Shown here in pieces: positions 25,914-35,394 of a DNA stretch of 64,000 nucleotides (within the stretch, counting starts at the first letter, position 1; each line of letters opens with the position of its first letter). This DNA is from JABAAI01 sp965261955 (GTDB taxonomy: Bacteria; Spirochaetota; Leptospiria; Leptospirales; Leptonemataceae): assembly GCA_965261955.1 (NCBI GenBank), contig CBDHEM010000071.1, positions 434,001-498,000 of the forward strand, written 5' to 3'. The position numbers and the translations under genes are program-made. A model generated the notes under the pieces. That model did not search any database, had not been told where the DNA came from, and was given only the letters and a program-made list of their open reading frames with translations.

Positions 25914-27452
25914 TCAAGAAATTCTGGGAAATAAAGCTTCTTTTTCCACTATCTTTTCACCACCTTGCAAAATACCCCAAAAAAGATCCTTTCCGCTGAT
26001 TTTTTTTACAATTCCTAACATTGCAAGACCATCTATTGCTTTTCGAGGCATGACAGGCACTAGAAGTACAAGGGCCAATCTAAGAGTTTCTGCTGCATGA
26101 TAAAGTATTGTTGATAAATTGCTTCTATCTTGCAGTTCCTCTCGATTTTTAACTAAATGCCAAGGGGCTTTTCTTTCTAGGTAACAGTTTGTTTCCACAA
26201 CAAGATCAAAAATTTTCTCTATCATTTGAGATATCTGAACTTGTGATAACGCATTAGGAAGATATTTCACTGTAGACTGAACTAATTGCCGCAAGTCTTC
26301 CTCTTCTTTACCTGCTTTACCTGGTACAGGTATGCTACCAGAAAAATTTTTGCAAAGAAGTTTATGAACACGATTTACAGCATTTCCTAGATCATTTGCT
26401 AGGTCTGTATTTACACGTTGGATAAAAAACTGATCGGTAAAAGTTGCATCCTGTCCCATTTTCATATTTCTCATTAAAAAAAAGCGTACGCTGTCTGCAC
26501 CATGCTTATCTATATATGATATTGGATCGATCACATTCCCGGAACTTTTACTCAATTTTTTACCATCTGTTAACCACCAACCATGTGCCATAATATGCTT
26601 TGGTAACTCTTCATTCAGAGCAAGTAACATCGTTGGCCAATAAACAGAATGGGTGATGAGTATATCTTTCCCAATTAAATGAAAATTCGCGGGCCAATTC
26701 TTTTTTTTACTTTTCTCATTTTCTATATACTCTCCACACAAAGCGGATTGATAATTCAAAAGGGCATCAAACCAAACATAAGTTACAAAGTCACTATCAA
26801 ATGGCAGAGTAATTCCCCATGTGAGACGAGATTTTGGACGACTTATACATAAATCTTGTAGAGGCTTTTTTAAAAAGCCTAAGACTTCATTACGCCGGTG
26901 TTCTGGTGCAATGAAATCAGAGTTAGACTGGATATGCTCTATTAAGGCTTCTTGGTACTTACCCATTGTAAAAAAATAATTTTTCTCCTCAGTCCACTCT
27001 ACAGAGTGTCCATTAATTGGATCTTTACCATTTACTAGCTCATCATCAGAAAAAAAACGCTCTTCCCCTATCGAGTACCAACCGGCATATTTTTTGCTAT
27101 AGATTTCTTCCTTTGCATAAAGTTCTTGTAACTTTTTTTGTACATAGGTGCAATGCTGTGATTCTGTTGTACGAATAAATCGATCATAAGAAATATTTAA
27201 TTTTTCCCAGAGTTCCTTAAAACGCTTATGGCATTCGTTTACTTGCTTTTCTGGTGAAATATTTTTTTTATTAGCGGCTTGCTGTACTTTTTGCCCATGC
27301 TCATCCGTCCCCGTTAGAAAAAAGGTATCATGGCCTAAAAGCTGATAATATCGTTTTAAAGTGTCCCCAAGGATAGTTGTGTACGCATGACCTATATGGG
27401 GGTGATCATTTACATAATAGATTGGAGTTGTTATATAAATATTTTTTTTCAT
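25914..27452 (-). CDS. metG: Methionyl-tRNA synthetase
   Basis: 512 residues, the short form without the C-terminal tRNA-binding domain. The HIGH motif is HPHIGH at residues 17-22. The KMSKS loop is KKLSKSSGN at about 298-303. GTDEHGQKV and DALLNYQSA are typical. The connective-peptide zinc knuckle is absent: AGWYSIGEERFF stands where zinc-binding forms have Cys-x-x-Cys. It charges tRNA-Met in the cytosol. ATG 27452 starts the usual KKNIYITTPIYYVND sequence. The gene lies 308 bp from the IS element. Confidence 0.95.
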   Translation of the reverse strand: MKKNIYITTPIYYVNDHPHIGHAYTTILGDTLKRYYQLLGHDTFFLTGTDEHGQKVQQAANKKNISPEKQVNECHKRFKELWEKLNISYDRFIRTTESQHCTYVQKKLQELYAKEEIYSKKYAGWYSIGEERFFSDDELVNGKDPINGHSVEWTEEKNYFFTMGKYQEALIEHIQSNSDFIAPEHRRNEVLGFLKKPLQDLCISRPKSRLTWGITLPFDSDFVTYVWFDALLNYQSALCGEYIENEKSKKKNWPANFHLIGKDILITHSVYWPTMLLALNEELPKHIMAHGWWLTDGKKLSKSSGNVIDPISYIDKHGADSVRFFLMRNMKMGQDATFTDQFFIQRVNTDLANDLGNAVNRVHKLLCKNFSGSIPVPGKAGKEEEDLRQLVQSTVKYLPNALSQVQISQMIEKIFDLVVETNCYLERKAPWHLVKNREELQDRSNLSTILYHAAETLRLALVLLVPVMPRKAIDGLAMLGIVKKISGKDLFWGILQGGEKIVEKEALFPRIS

Positions 27453-27761
27453 ACTGTATAAAAGGGAGAAATAAGTATGGTATGCTGTCTTGCCAAGTAG
27501 GAACTCAAAAAAAATAAGATTTTTATCGTAAGACTTAGCTTGTCATGATTCAATTCTGAAATGCAGCACATTTGACTTTTAGCTCTATTCCCGAGCAGTA
27601 GAGCAATACGAGCAGATTCCTTTGATTTAGAAAAAGTCTATGTCCCATTGATTTTTCTAAGATTAATACCTTTCTCATCAATGCATTGACTGTTTTGTCT
27701 AACTACTGGAAGCATAGCTCTTTCCCTAAAGCATTCAAAAAGAGAGCCTGCTATGCTATAT
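27453..27761. other. Intergenic region between metG and IS copy 1
   Basis: No supported gene, RNA or repeat. It must hold the metG promoter, but I see no convincing promoter pair. The last bases (ATAT at 27758-27761) are one copy of the IS target duplication. Confidence 0.4.
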
Positions 27762-29276
27762 AGTTAAGCTTGAAAAAGGCACTATATTAAGAAAATGCCA
27801 TAACCCATATTTCCTTTTTTAAGGAAATATTAGTCAGATATTGCGGAATAAATTTAAGCCAAGAAAAAGCTTTTAGCAATTTTCTCATATTAAAGCCAGC
27901 ACCTAGTAAAACCGCATACATCTTATCACCTTCTTGCGTTAAGAGGTGATTTCGTCGTACACCTCCATCATTCTTCATGTGACCAATGATGGGTTCAATA
28001 GCGGCTCTTCTTTTCATCCACTTGCGTAAACTACGTTTCATTTTTTTCTTCCTCTTTGCGCCAACAATGTGAACTGTTATCCCATCTTTAACTTTCGCTC
28101 CTCTATAACCTCTATCCACAAAAACTTCTTTTACACTTAATGAATTGGGTAAAAACCTTTCTACCTGTTCTATGGCCGATGGTAATGTATGCCCATCAAA
28201 AGGATTACCATGTTTTGCCATCGCGCCTAAAACAAAGTTACCTTGACTACTTGTCACGTAACTTGCCTTACATCCAAATTCATACTTCTTATGCGTTTTT
28301 CCTTTAGAGATACATTCTACTTCCGGTGCATGTAAACTATAAACTTTGTTTTTGCTATCCTTGGTTTGATCGTAAAGACGGTGAAGAAGACACAAAGAAG
28401 ATTCATAATTTTTATGTAAGTCTATAGAATGTAATTTACGCTCTACATCCCGTAAAACACGGCCAAAATAGGTTTTTAAGCTCTTTTGCTCACGCCTTGC
28501 AAGTCTGTATTTACGTCCTCTAAAATATCGGTTCTGCATTAATAATGACTTTTTAGATAAACGAGAATAACTTTGGCGAAGACGAATATTATTTCTCTTA
28601 GCCAGTTCTGATAAATATTGTAAAGCTTTAAAATATAGTTTACCATCTGTTGGATATGTAATGGCCTTTTCCTGAACTGTTGTATCTACATTTACTTTTT
28701 GGACATGATGTCTACGCAGTAATTTATTAGAAAGAGCACAACGAATTGTTTCTTCTAAAAGCTTTTCCATCCCTTTAGATTTTATACGCTTACGCCATCT
28801 GCTTAATGTGCTATGATCACAAGGAGCTTCCTGCTGGAATTCTTGGTATCCGCAAAAGTGTTGCCAATAGACATTTTGAACCCATTTATCTAAAACACTT
28901 TCATCACTTTCATTAAATGTGGCTTTTAAGTAATGCAGTCCTACCATCAAGCGGGTTAACTTGGCTGGACGGCCATTGTCAGGACAATAGAGTTTACCAA
29001 ATTCAGTATCAAACTTTTCCCAATCTATTTTCTGAGCTAAACGAAATAAGGGCTCATTATGATTGAGCATACCTTCCAAATTCGTCTTAAACAAGTCTCT
29101 TTGATAATCATTTTTTTTTTGAGCTAACATAGGGAACCTCTGAAAAATAATGCTTGAAAAACACAAGCTTTTGAACACCTTTTCGCAAAACCTTGCGATT
29201 ATGGGTACTACTTTTTACTTCAGAATAGCTTATAAATGCGAAATATCCATAGTATTCTGGTTTTTCAAGGCTGACT
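27762..29276 (-). mobile_element. IS5-like insertion sequence, copy 1
   Basis: A 1515-bp element with imperfect terminal inverted repeats: AGTTAAGCTTGAAAAA at the left and TTTTTCAAGGCTGACT at the right; the left end has diverged at two bases from AGTCAGCCTTGAAAAA in copy 2. It is flanked by ATAT (27758-27761 and 29277-29280). Exact ends are ambiguous by one or two bases because the target is TATATA. It encodes one transposase. It sits between metG and the carD region and breaks no visible gene. Confidence 0.88.
27787..29130 (-). CDS. IS5-like DDE transposase (copy 1)
   Basis: 447 residues from ATG 29130, which has GAGG six bases upstream; the open frame runs 16 codons further but without a ribosome site. 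The N terminus has the IS5-type helical domain (LMVGLHYLKATFNESDESVLDKWVQN, CGYQEFQQEAPCDHSTLSRWRKRI). The DDE triad is visible as Asp149 (VNVDTTVQ), Asp339 (VFVDRGYRG) and Glu379 (AAIEPIIGHMK). It catalyses cut-and-paste movement of the element. The frame is intact, so it may be active. It differs from copy 2 at four residues. Confidence 0.92.
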   Translation of the reverse strand: MLAQKKNDYQRDLFKTNLEGMLNHNEPLFRLAQKIDWEKFDTEFGKLYCPDNGRPAKLTRLMVGLHYLKATFNESDESVLDKWVQNVYWQHFCGYQEFQQEAPCDHSTLSRWRKRIKSKGMEKLLEETIRCALSNKLLRRHHVQKVNVDTTVQEKAITYPTDGKLYFKALQYLSELAKRNNIRLRQSYSRLSKKSLLMQNRYFRGRKYRLARREQKSLKTYFGRVLRDVERKLHSIDLHKNYESSLCLLHRLYDQTKDSKNKVYSLHAPEVECISKGKTHKKYEFGCKASYVTSSQGNFVLGAMAKHGNPFDGHTLPSAIEQVERFLPNSLSVKEVFVDRGYRGAKVKDGITVHIVGAKRKKKMKRSLRKWMKRRAAIEPIIGHMKNDGGVRRNHLLTQEGDKMYAVLLGAGFNMRKLLKAFSWLKFIPQYLTNISLKKEIWVMAFS

Positions 29277-29954
29277 ATATAGACATCAACAGTTAAAAGA
29301 CAGAGAGATCATCGAAAACATGAAACATACAAGACCGTGCTCTACTGAGTATATCCAAGAAAATAGATGTTCACAAGAGTACAATTCTAAAAAAGTGAAA
29401 GAGACTTGGAGGTAAGGAATACTTTCCTAATGTCGCTCAAAGGACAGCTATTTCGCATCGGAGTGAAGCTATTCAGCTAAGAGCAAAAAAACATCGTCAC
29501 CTATTATGGAGCTGTTGTGGAATGAAACCATGGGAATGACAAATAGAATGTCGTGAAACGCTGAATTCAAGCATTTTAGAAAGTTACTTTCCTATTTTTT
29601 TATATTTTGAGACTGTTGCTACAGTCCCATTATTTGAGGTTAGTTAGACAATATTTTAGGAAAGGATACGATTTTACAAAAGTAAAACAAGAAGATATAG
29701 AAAAGGCTCTCACATAATTCAATCGTAGGCAAACCTAATCTTTAGGATATTGATCCCTGCTGAAGCCTTTTTTCAAAAAATAAGCAAGTAAAGTTTGTTA
29801 CACTTCGGACTTGAATCCACAATACAGACTCTATAAATATAGAAAAAGTGTTGACGAGGATATTTGGCTTACAACACCCTATCAATCAGCTATACTGGTC
29901 GGTTTTTTTACTGATAGATGGTATTATCATAAGTGGTCTGTCTTTAAGGTTGAA
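29277..29954. other. Intergenic region between IS copy 1 and carD
   Basis: It holds the MITE-like repeat at 29508-29628 and the carD leader. An open frame from TTG 29811 would extend CarD by 48 residues that match nothing in the family, so it is treated as non-coding. No other gene is supported. Confidence 0.45.
29508..29628 (+). repeat. MITE-like dispersed repeat, copy R2
   Basis: 121 bp from GGAGCTGTTGTGG to CTACAGTCCC. The core AAATAGAATGTCGTGAAACG, then CTGAATTCAAGCATTTTAGA, matches copy R1 at most positions. No coding capacity. Confidence 0.6.
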
Positions 29955-30623
29955 ATGAGAGCAAAGGCGAGTAAAATATCGAAAAAGAAAATAGGAAAGT
30001 CGGTAGCAAGTGAAAAGAAAAAAACACCTAACTCTTCTGCTGTTTCTATGAACTCAGTAAAAGAATCTAGGAAATCTCATGATTCCGATGTTTCTAAAGT
30101 GGGGGGGGATGTCTCTGTTCAAGACAAACCTAAAAAGAAGCATGAGAAATATAAGGTGGGTGATTATCTTGTCTATCCTATGCATGGAGTGGGGCAAATT
30201 ACTTCACTTTCTAGACAAAGCATACTGGGGAAAACAAAACCGTGTTATGTTATGGAAGTAGAGAATAATAAAATGACGGTTATGGTCCCTATTGAAAATG
30301 CTAAACGAGTTGGAATTCGACCCATTATTGCAAAAAGAGAGATACGAAAAGTGATTAATCTTTTGAAAAAAGATGAAGTAGACACAGAAGAGGATTGGAA
30401 GATCCGATATCAAAATAACATGAATAAGATCAAATCAGGTAATATATATTCCGTTGCTGAAGTTTGCCGTAACTTATACAAACGCGCTCAAGATAGGGAA
30501 CTTTCCTTAATGGAGCGTCGGCTATATGAATCCGCCTATAGATTGATCTCAAGTGAAATTGCCTTAAGTAAACAGATCAGTTTTGAAGAGGCTGGAAACA
30601 TGATATCAGAAGTTCTTGCTTAA
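29955..30623 (+). CDS. carD: CarD/CdnL-family RNA polymerase-binding regulator
   Basis: 222 residues from ATG 29955 with AAGG just upstream. Residues 1-65 are a lysine/serine-rich extension of low complexity, longer than usual. The CarD_CdnL_TRCF domain follows: YKVGDYLVYPMHGVGQI, KPCYVMEVENNKMTVMVPI, NAKRVGIRPII. The helical DNA-binding part ends WKIRYQNNMNKIKSG, AEVCRNLYKRAQDRELSLME. CarD binds the RNA polymerase beta subunit and stabilises open complexes. An 8-G run at 30101-30108 lies in the extension, where slippage would break the frame before the conserved domain. The PIN-TRAM gene follows by 65 bp. Confidence 0.88.
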   Translation: MRAKASKISKKKIGKSVASEKKKTPNSSAVSMNSVKESRKSHDSDVSKVGGDVSVQDKPKKKHEKYKVGDYLVYPMHGVGQITSLSRQSILGKTKPCYVMEVENNKMTVMVPIENAKRVGIRPIIAKREIRKVINLLKKDEVDTEEDWKIRYQNNMNKIKSGNIYSVAEVCRNLYKRAQDRELSLMERRLYESAYRLISSEIALSKQISFEEAGNMISEVLA

Positions 30624-30688
30624 GAAGGATTTTTTCTCGTCAACGTTCATCCCAGATATAGCTAAATAAAAAGAGATGGTAAAAAGCT

Positions 30689-31837
30689 ATGACACATATA
30701 TATCGATTATTGGTGGTAATTTGTTCCACAACTTTAGTTTATGCGATTGCATATCAAGAAAATATCTGGGGTAAAGAAGGAAGTATTATAACTGGGATAG
30801 TGGCATTTATTCTAGTTGGCTTTTTATCCTATAATAAATTTTTATTTCCCAGTTTACGGAGTAGAAATACCGGAGGCATGGCCTTAGGAATTTTAAGCGG
30901 TCTTATTGCTGCTTATATTCTTCAGCATTTTTTCGTTTTTTTGGGACTTGAATCTAGAGCTTTGATGATACTATCCTATCTTATAAGTATCTTATTTTTT
31001 ATAAATACGGGATTATCCCTAACTCTACCACAAATAACAGATGAGGTTTCCTCTACAGATAAGACTGTAAATGCTTCCGGTATGGTACGACCTAAATTAC
31101 TAGACACATCTGTGATAATAGATGGACGTATAATGGATATAGCAGAAACAAAATTTGTTGAGGGACCATTTATTGTGCCCAATTATGTTTTGCGAGAGAT
31201 CCAACTTATTAGTGATTCTTCTGATTCAATTAAACGTACTCGTGGACGTAGGGGCTTAGATATGTTAAACAAGTTACAGGAGAGAAAAGATATTGAGGTG
31301 AAAATATCCTATATTGATTATAGTGATATACGTGAAGTTGATGCAAAGCTCATTCGAACTGCAATTGAACTCAATGCTTTTCTTGTTACAAATGATTTTA
31401 ATCTAAATAAAGTAGCAGCCTTACAAAAGGTGGATGTCTTGAACTTAAACAAACTAACCGGTGTACTAAAGCCAATTGTTTTACCGGGAGAAAATATCCA
31501 TATCGATGTCATACGTGAGGGAAAAGATGAGAGTCAGGGGATTGGATATATGGAAGATGGTACTATGGTTGTTGTTGAAGATGGTGGACCATTACTAGGA
31601 AAAAAAGTAGAAGTAGATGTAACATCTGTAATACAAACAGCCGCTGGTAAAATGATTTTTACCAAAGCGTTAAATGTTATTGATGATGTTGAAAAAGATG
31701 AAGGCTCTAATCCTCAATCCTCTTCTTCGCATTCCTCACATGGAAATGGACGTCGAGGTAGCGGTGGTCGTAACCGTGGTAGTGGAGACTCTAGAGAAAG
31801 GGGACGATCTAACCAATCTCAAAGGGCTCGACGATAG
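30689..31837 (+). CDS. PIN/TRAM-domain membrane protein (YacL-like)
   Basis: 382 residues. Four hydrophobic segments in residues 1-115 are followed by a PIN nuclease-like domain: LLDTSVIIDGRIMDIAE, then ELNAFLVTNDFNLNKVA, with the acidic residues of the family. A TRAM RNA-binding domain follows (GENIHIDVIREGKDESQGIGYMEDGT, VVEDGG). The layout equals Bacillus YacL, which also lies near carD-like or isp genes. The Ser/Gly/Arg-rich tail of about 40 residues is extra. A GAGATGG Shine-Dalgarno precedes the ATG. Its 3' end overlaps the convergent nnr gene by 29 bp. Confidence 0.85.
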   Translation: MTHIYRLLVVICSTTLVYAIAYQENIWGKEGSIITGIVAFILVGFLSYNKFLFPSLRSRNTGGMALGILSGLIAAYILQHFFVFLGLESRALMILSYLISILFFINTGLSLTLPQITDEVSSTDKTVNASGMVRPKLLDTSVIIDGRIMDIAETKFVEGPFIVPNYVLREIQLISDSSDSIKRTRGRRGLDMLNKLQERKDIEVKISYIDYSDIREVDAKLIRTAIELNAFLVTNDFNLNKVAALQKVDVLNLNKLTGVLKPIVLPGENIHIDVIREGKDESQGIGYMEDGTMVVVEDGGPLLGKKVEVDVTSVIQTAAGKMIFTKALNVIDDVEKDEGSNPQSSSSHSSHGNGRRGSGGRNRGSGDSRERGRSNQSQRARR

Positions 31838-33527
31838 GCTTATTATTTTTATTCATAGAAAAGTTTTTGCAAAAGAAATTTTCTATAATACTGGCCCATT
31901 CATCAGGACGAGGATGTATACGTTTTTTTGTGATTCGGTGCAGTAATTGTAATGCGAGGACAGTCTCCTTTTCTAAAAGAAGGCCGTCCTGCTCCCTATG
32001 AAAACTGTTTGGATTTTCCCTTTTTTTTGCAAGTAAGGCTAAAAGTATTCCAGCAAGATTATCCCCACTTCCTGCAACGCTCAATGCACCATTTGGCTTA
32101 GAATAAATAATGGCTTTGGAAGTGGATAGGTTACTGCTACGAGAAAAAAAAATACAGATACTATCTTTTACAAGAACTGGACATTTTAATTTTTCTTCAT
32201 AAAAAGTGAAAGCAGCATAAAAACTATGAGTATCTGTAATAGGAACTCCTCCCAATTTTTGCCACTCCCCTGTATGCGGTAAGAGTATTATTTTATTCCA
32301 ATTAAACATAATAGAAGAGACAAGGGAAAGAGCAGAGGCATCTAGTATGAAAAAAGAGTTTGGATTTGATATAACTAAATCTCGAATAAAGCCTATATTT
32401 ATGTCTTCTTTTTCCAATCCTGGCCCAATTAAAATACTGTCTGGTGAAATATTTTTTGGCAAAGTTTCTATAGTATGAAACATAACCATGGGCATCGCCT
32501 GAATTAGAAGTTGTCTTGAAGCTTCTTTGGGCACAAGAACGTGAAGAATACCACCACCAGAAGCAAAAAAGGCTCTGGCAGCCATAAGTACAGCCCCTTC
32601 CATTCCTTTTGAAGCTCCGATCAAAAGAGCATGACCAGCATTATATTTATGACCTATTGAGTTTCTTACAAAGGCTTGAGATAGATAAAAGTCGTTCTTT
32701 TTTCTACATTGATTAGAATAAATCATCATCACTCTTTTTTTTCCTGGTTTTACATGACCGACAGGGATTGGATGGAAACCAATAGGAAGCAAGTGTTTAC
32801 GTGAATAAGCAGAAAGAGAAGAAGATAATTCCAAAGCTATTTTAGCTACCCCGTAGCAATATATTTCATCTGGTGCACTAAGTATTAGTTTTTCCCCCCT
32901 AATGTTTTTATGAATTTTTTCTAGTTTTTTACTGCTTTGCTTCTTTCCTTTTGCTAAAAAAATACATGGCTCTTTTTCTGTAAGACCTGCAGGAATATCT
33001 AGACTAACAAGCTTAGGAATGAGAGAACTGGATAAGCCATTGCGATATTTAGTGATATGCAATAGTATGTCTAAAATGATTCCATAAGGAAAAGAAGACT
33101 GTCCTATACCAAGCAAGGCTTCAACAATTAAATCTCTTTCATCTATATTTTCTTTTAGAAAGTCAGTTCCTTTTTGTACAGGAAATTGTAGTTCATCTAA
33201 ACGTTCTTTATAAAAAGAAGAACTAGATGATTTCTTTATCTCACTAGAGACAAATACATGAATTTTAGGAATAGACGAAATATATTTTTGACTTAAAAAA
33301 TGATAAGCAAGTGCTAACCCATCACCTCCATTATTTCCTGGTCCACAAAGTATCAAGATACGTTGAATTGGTTTTTGTAAGCTATTGCGAAATTTTTCTA
33401 TGGCATAAAAACTGGCGAGTGCAGCTTGCCCCATAAGTTGTATCTCAGTAGTACCAGATTTTTGTGTGTATAAATCCAACTCTTGGCATGCAGTAAAGTC
33501 ATATAAATACCTCTTATTCCCATTCAT
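31809..33527 (-). CDS. nnr: Bifunctional NAD(P)HX epimerase / dehydratase
   Basis: 572 residues, longer than the usual about 500. The N-terminal epimerase domain has MGQAALASFYAIEKF, ILILCGPGNNGGDGLALA and LDIPAGL. The C-terminal ADP-dependent dehydratase has GHALLIGASKGMEGAVLMAARAFF, ILIGPGL, LLPHTGEW and the catalytic GSGDNLAGILLALL (usually GTGD). It repairs hydrated NAD(P)H. A basic linker at about residues 180-215 (GKKQSSKKLEKIHKNIRGEK) explains the extra length. It overlaps the start of its downstream neighbour's end: the upstream lipoprotein gene stops 14 bp inside it, implying coupling. Confidence 0.9.
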   Translation of the reverse strand: MNGNKRYLYDFTACQELDLYTQKSGTTEIQLMGQAALASFYAIEKFRNSLQKPIQRILILCGPGNNGGDGLALAYHFLSQKYISSIPKIHVFVSSEIKKSSSSSFYKERLDELQFPVQKGTDFLKENIDERDLIVEALLGIGQSSFPYGIILDILLHITKYRNGLSSSLIPKLVSLDIPAGLTEKEPCIFLAKGKKQSSKKLEKIHKNIRGEKLILSAPDEIYCYGVAKIALELSSSLSAYSRKHLLPIGFHPIPVGHVKPGKKRVMMIYSNQCRKKNDFYLSQAFVRNSIGHKYNAGHALLIGASKGMEGAVLMAARAFFASGGGILHVLVPKEASRQLLIQAMPMVMFHTIETLPKNISPDSILIGPGLEKEDINIGFIRDLVISNPNSFFILDASALSLVSSIMFNWNKIILLPHTGEWQKLGGVPITDTHSFYAAFTFYEEKLKCPVLVKDSICIFFSRSSNLSTSKAIIYSKPNGALSVAGSGDNLAGILLALLAKKRENPNSFHREQDGLLLEKETVLALQLLHRITKKRIHPRPDEWASIIENFFCKNFSMNKNNKPIVEPFEIG

Positions 33528-34680
33528 AGACCATATACTTGCCTCTATAAATTCTGCTAGTAAAAATATCTCCTTCTATATTTAGAAAAATATCCCGCCA
33601 AGAAGAACGTGGTTTAGTAAAATAAATACTCTTATTTTTACGATATTCTCCTTTACTATTATATATTTTAAAAAGTAATTTTTCATCATAGTCACCTATT
33701 TGGAGAAGAGAAAAACCACCCTCTGGACTAGCCCATACAAGGGAACCGGTAAGGCTTTGATTACGAAGAAGGATATGAGGTCGAGCATTTGGTTTATCTT
33801 GGCGATAAATAATACGTTCAACAATTTCAAAATTATTTTTATTGCGTATGGAAAGTAAACCTATAACAAAATTTTTACCAGCAACTGGTTGTATATGTTC
33901 TAGAAAGAAGAAATTAGTCGTACTATTTTTAAAATTTGTATTTCCCATAATAGGATCAATTACTGGCATACGAAAATGTTGAAGCAGAACTGTATTTCGA
34001 AACACAAATAACTCTAGCATCGAATCTTTTTTGGATTTGTGTAAAACATAAAGTTTTCCATCTTTGTCTAATTGCATACGTACAATCAAATCAAAAGGTT
34101 CACCATTGGGTCCTCCCTTACCAATTTTAGATAATAAACGCCCTTCTTCTTTATGAAAAACAAGTATAATAGAAGGACTTTGAATTAGGCGAGAATGTGT
34201 GAACGGACGACGCTTTTCCAGTGCAATTAGCTTTTTTTCTTCATCCCATTTTTTTACATCGAAAAAGGATTGGACGTAAAAGCGATCCCTATCTTCATTA
34301 CTAGCTATCCAACCGGGTGTTTGTATATTTATTTGGTGGAATTTTATCTTTTTATCTATACTCTCAGGTCGCTTAGTACCTATAATAAGTTCAGCCTGCT
34401 TCTGACCTTTTCTAAAGATACTAATGAATTGACGAGACACATCTGCTATATATATTTTTGTTTGTGTTACCTCTGGACGTATTGGTAAGTTACGGATACT
34501 TCTTTCTCTTTTATTCTTTATAACTTGAATATACATATTTGGATTTTCCTCATCACTACGAAGAATATCCAACGAATAAAGTAAGGTCTTCTTAAGTTCT
34601 TTTATCCGAAAACGACTACATTTAACAGCATACAAAGAAAAAATTATTAACATCAAATAAATAGATATATTTTTCTTCAT
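33514..34680 (-). CDS. Putative lipoprotein, beta-propeller-like
   Basis: 388 residues. The N terminus is a lipoprotein-type signal (MKKNISIYLMLIIFSLYAVKC), with Cys at 21; the -1 Lys is atypical, but spirochaete lipoboxes are loose. The mature part is beta-rich with repeated strand motifs typical of six-bladed or NHL propellers: TKIYIADVSRQFISIFRKGQ, GRLLSKIGKGGPNGEPFDLI, LDKDGKLYVLHKSKKDSMLE. The function is unknown. The stop overlaps nnr by 14 bp. A 329-bp gap separates it from the divergent acylphosphatase gene. Confidence 0.65.
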   Translation of the reverse strand: MKKNISIYLMLIIFSLYAVKCSRFRIKELKKTLLYSLDILRSDEENPNMYIQVIKNKRERSIRNLPIRPEVTQTKIYIADVSRQFISIFRKGQKQAELIIGTKRPESIDKKIKFHQINIQTPGWIASNEDRDRFYVQSFFDVKKWDEEKKLIALEKRRPFTHSRLIQSPSIILVFHKEEGRLLSKIGKGGPNGEPFDLIVRMQLDKDGKLYVLHKSKKDSMLELFVFRNTVLLQHFRMPVIDPIMGNTNFKNSTTNFFFLEHIQPVAGKNFVIGLLSIRNKNNFEIVERIIYRQDKPNARPHILLRNQSLTGSLVWASPEGGFSLLQIGDYDEKLLFKIYNSKGEYRKNKSIYFTKPRSSWRDIFLNIEGDIFTSRIYRGKYMVYEWE

Positions 34681-35009
34681 TTGAATTTAAATCCAATCCT
34701 TGAAATAAGATTAATAAACAGAAACAATTTTTTAATGAATCGAATAAATATCATACTTACATAAAAAATATAATGCACATTTTATATTCATTTTTTCGGA
34801 TACTTGATTTACTATAATTTTTCGCATATGATTTTTTTCTTATTCCTTCTGAGCAATTTCAAAAATACGTAAATCACATCTGATTATTTCCAAAATGTTT
34901 ATAGTCCTTATATTTTATAAAAAACAGTTGTATAATTCTATATTTATCTGGGAACTATAATCCATTTCTTGTCGTACTTTGAATAGATCCAAGCAAAAAT
35001 AAATATCAT
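34681..35009. other. AT-rich divergent intergenic region
   Basis: 329 bp between the propeller-like lipoprotein gene and acyP. Strongly AT-rich, with no coding frame, repeat or tRNA that I can see. It must carry promoters for both neighbours. Confidence 0.4.
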
Positions 35010-35303
35010 ATGAGATTCAGTCAAATGGATATACAAAAATATATTTATAATATTCAGGGTATGGTCCAAGGCGTCGGTTTTCGTCAATTTATTTATGAAA
35101 AAGCTCGCCGTCTAGGTGTCAAAGGATATGTCAAAAATTGCCAAGATGGGAGTGTCGAGTGCTTGGCTGAAGGTAACACAAAGCAATTGAAAGAACTACA
35201 TAAAGCATTAAACTGCGGTCCTAACTATAGCCGTGTGGATAGAGTTCTGCAAAAGAAAAGTAACCTAGTACTCACCCAATCTAGTTTTGTCATTCAATAC
35301 TAA
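35010..35303 (+). CDS. acyP: Acylphosphatase
   Basis: 97 residues (92 if it starts at the in-frame ATG 35025). The signature GMVQGVGFRQFIYEKARRLGV is complete, with the catalytic Arg25 and, in GYVKN, Asn43. DGSVECLAEG is the second family motif. It hydrolyses acyl phosphates such as acetyl phosphate or carbamoyl phosphate in the cytosol. Single gene, with convergent SPOR/coaE genes downstream. Confidence 0.93.
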   Translation: MRFSQMDIQKYIYNIQGMVQGVGFRQFIYEKARRLGVKGYVKNCQDGSVECLAEGNTKQLKELHKALNCGPNYSRVDRVLQKKSNLVLTQSSFVIQY

Positions 35304-35394
35304 CTTCATTTCTGATAGGGGGTAAATAAAATTTTGATATGACTCAGTAAAATCAGATCAGATCACAAATATTTTCTTTTTTAGTATCTTTCCC

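Noticed and set aside
29811..29954. 48-residue N-terminal extension of CarD from a TTG
   Set aside because: No family support, weak start codon, and a good ATG with AAGG follows at 29955.
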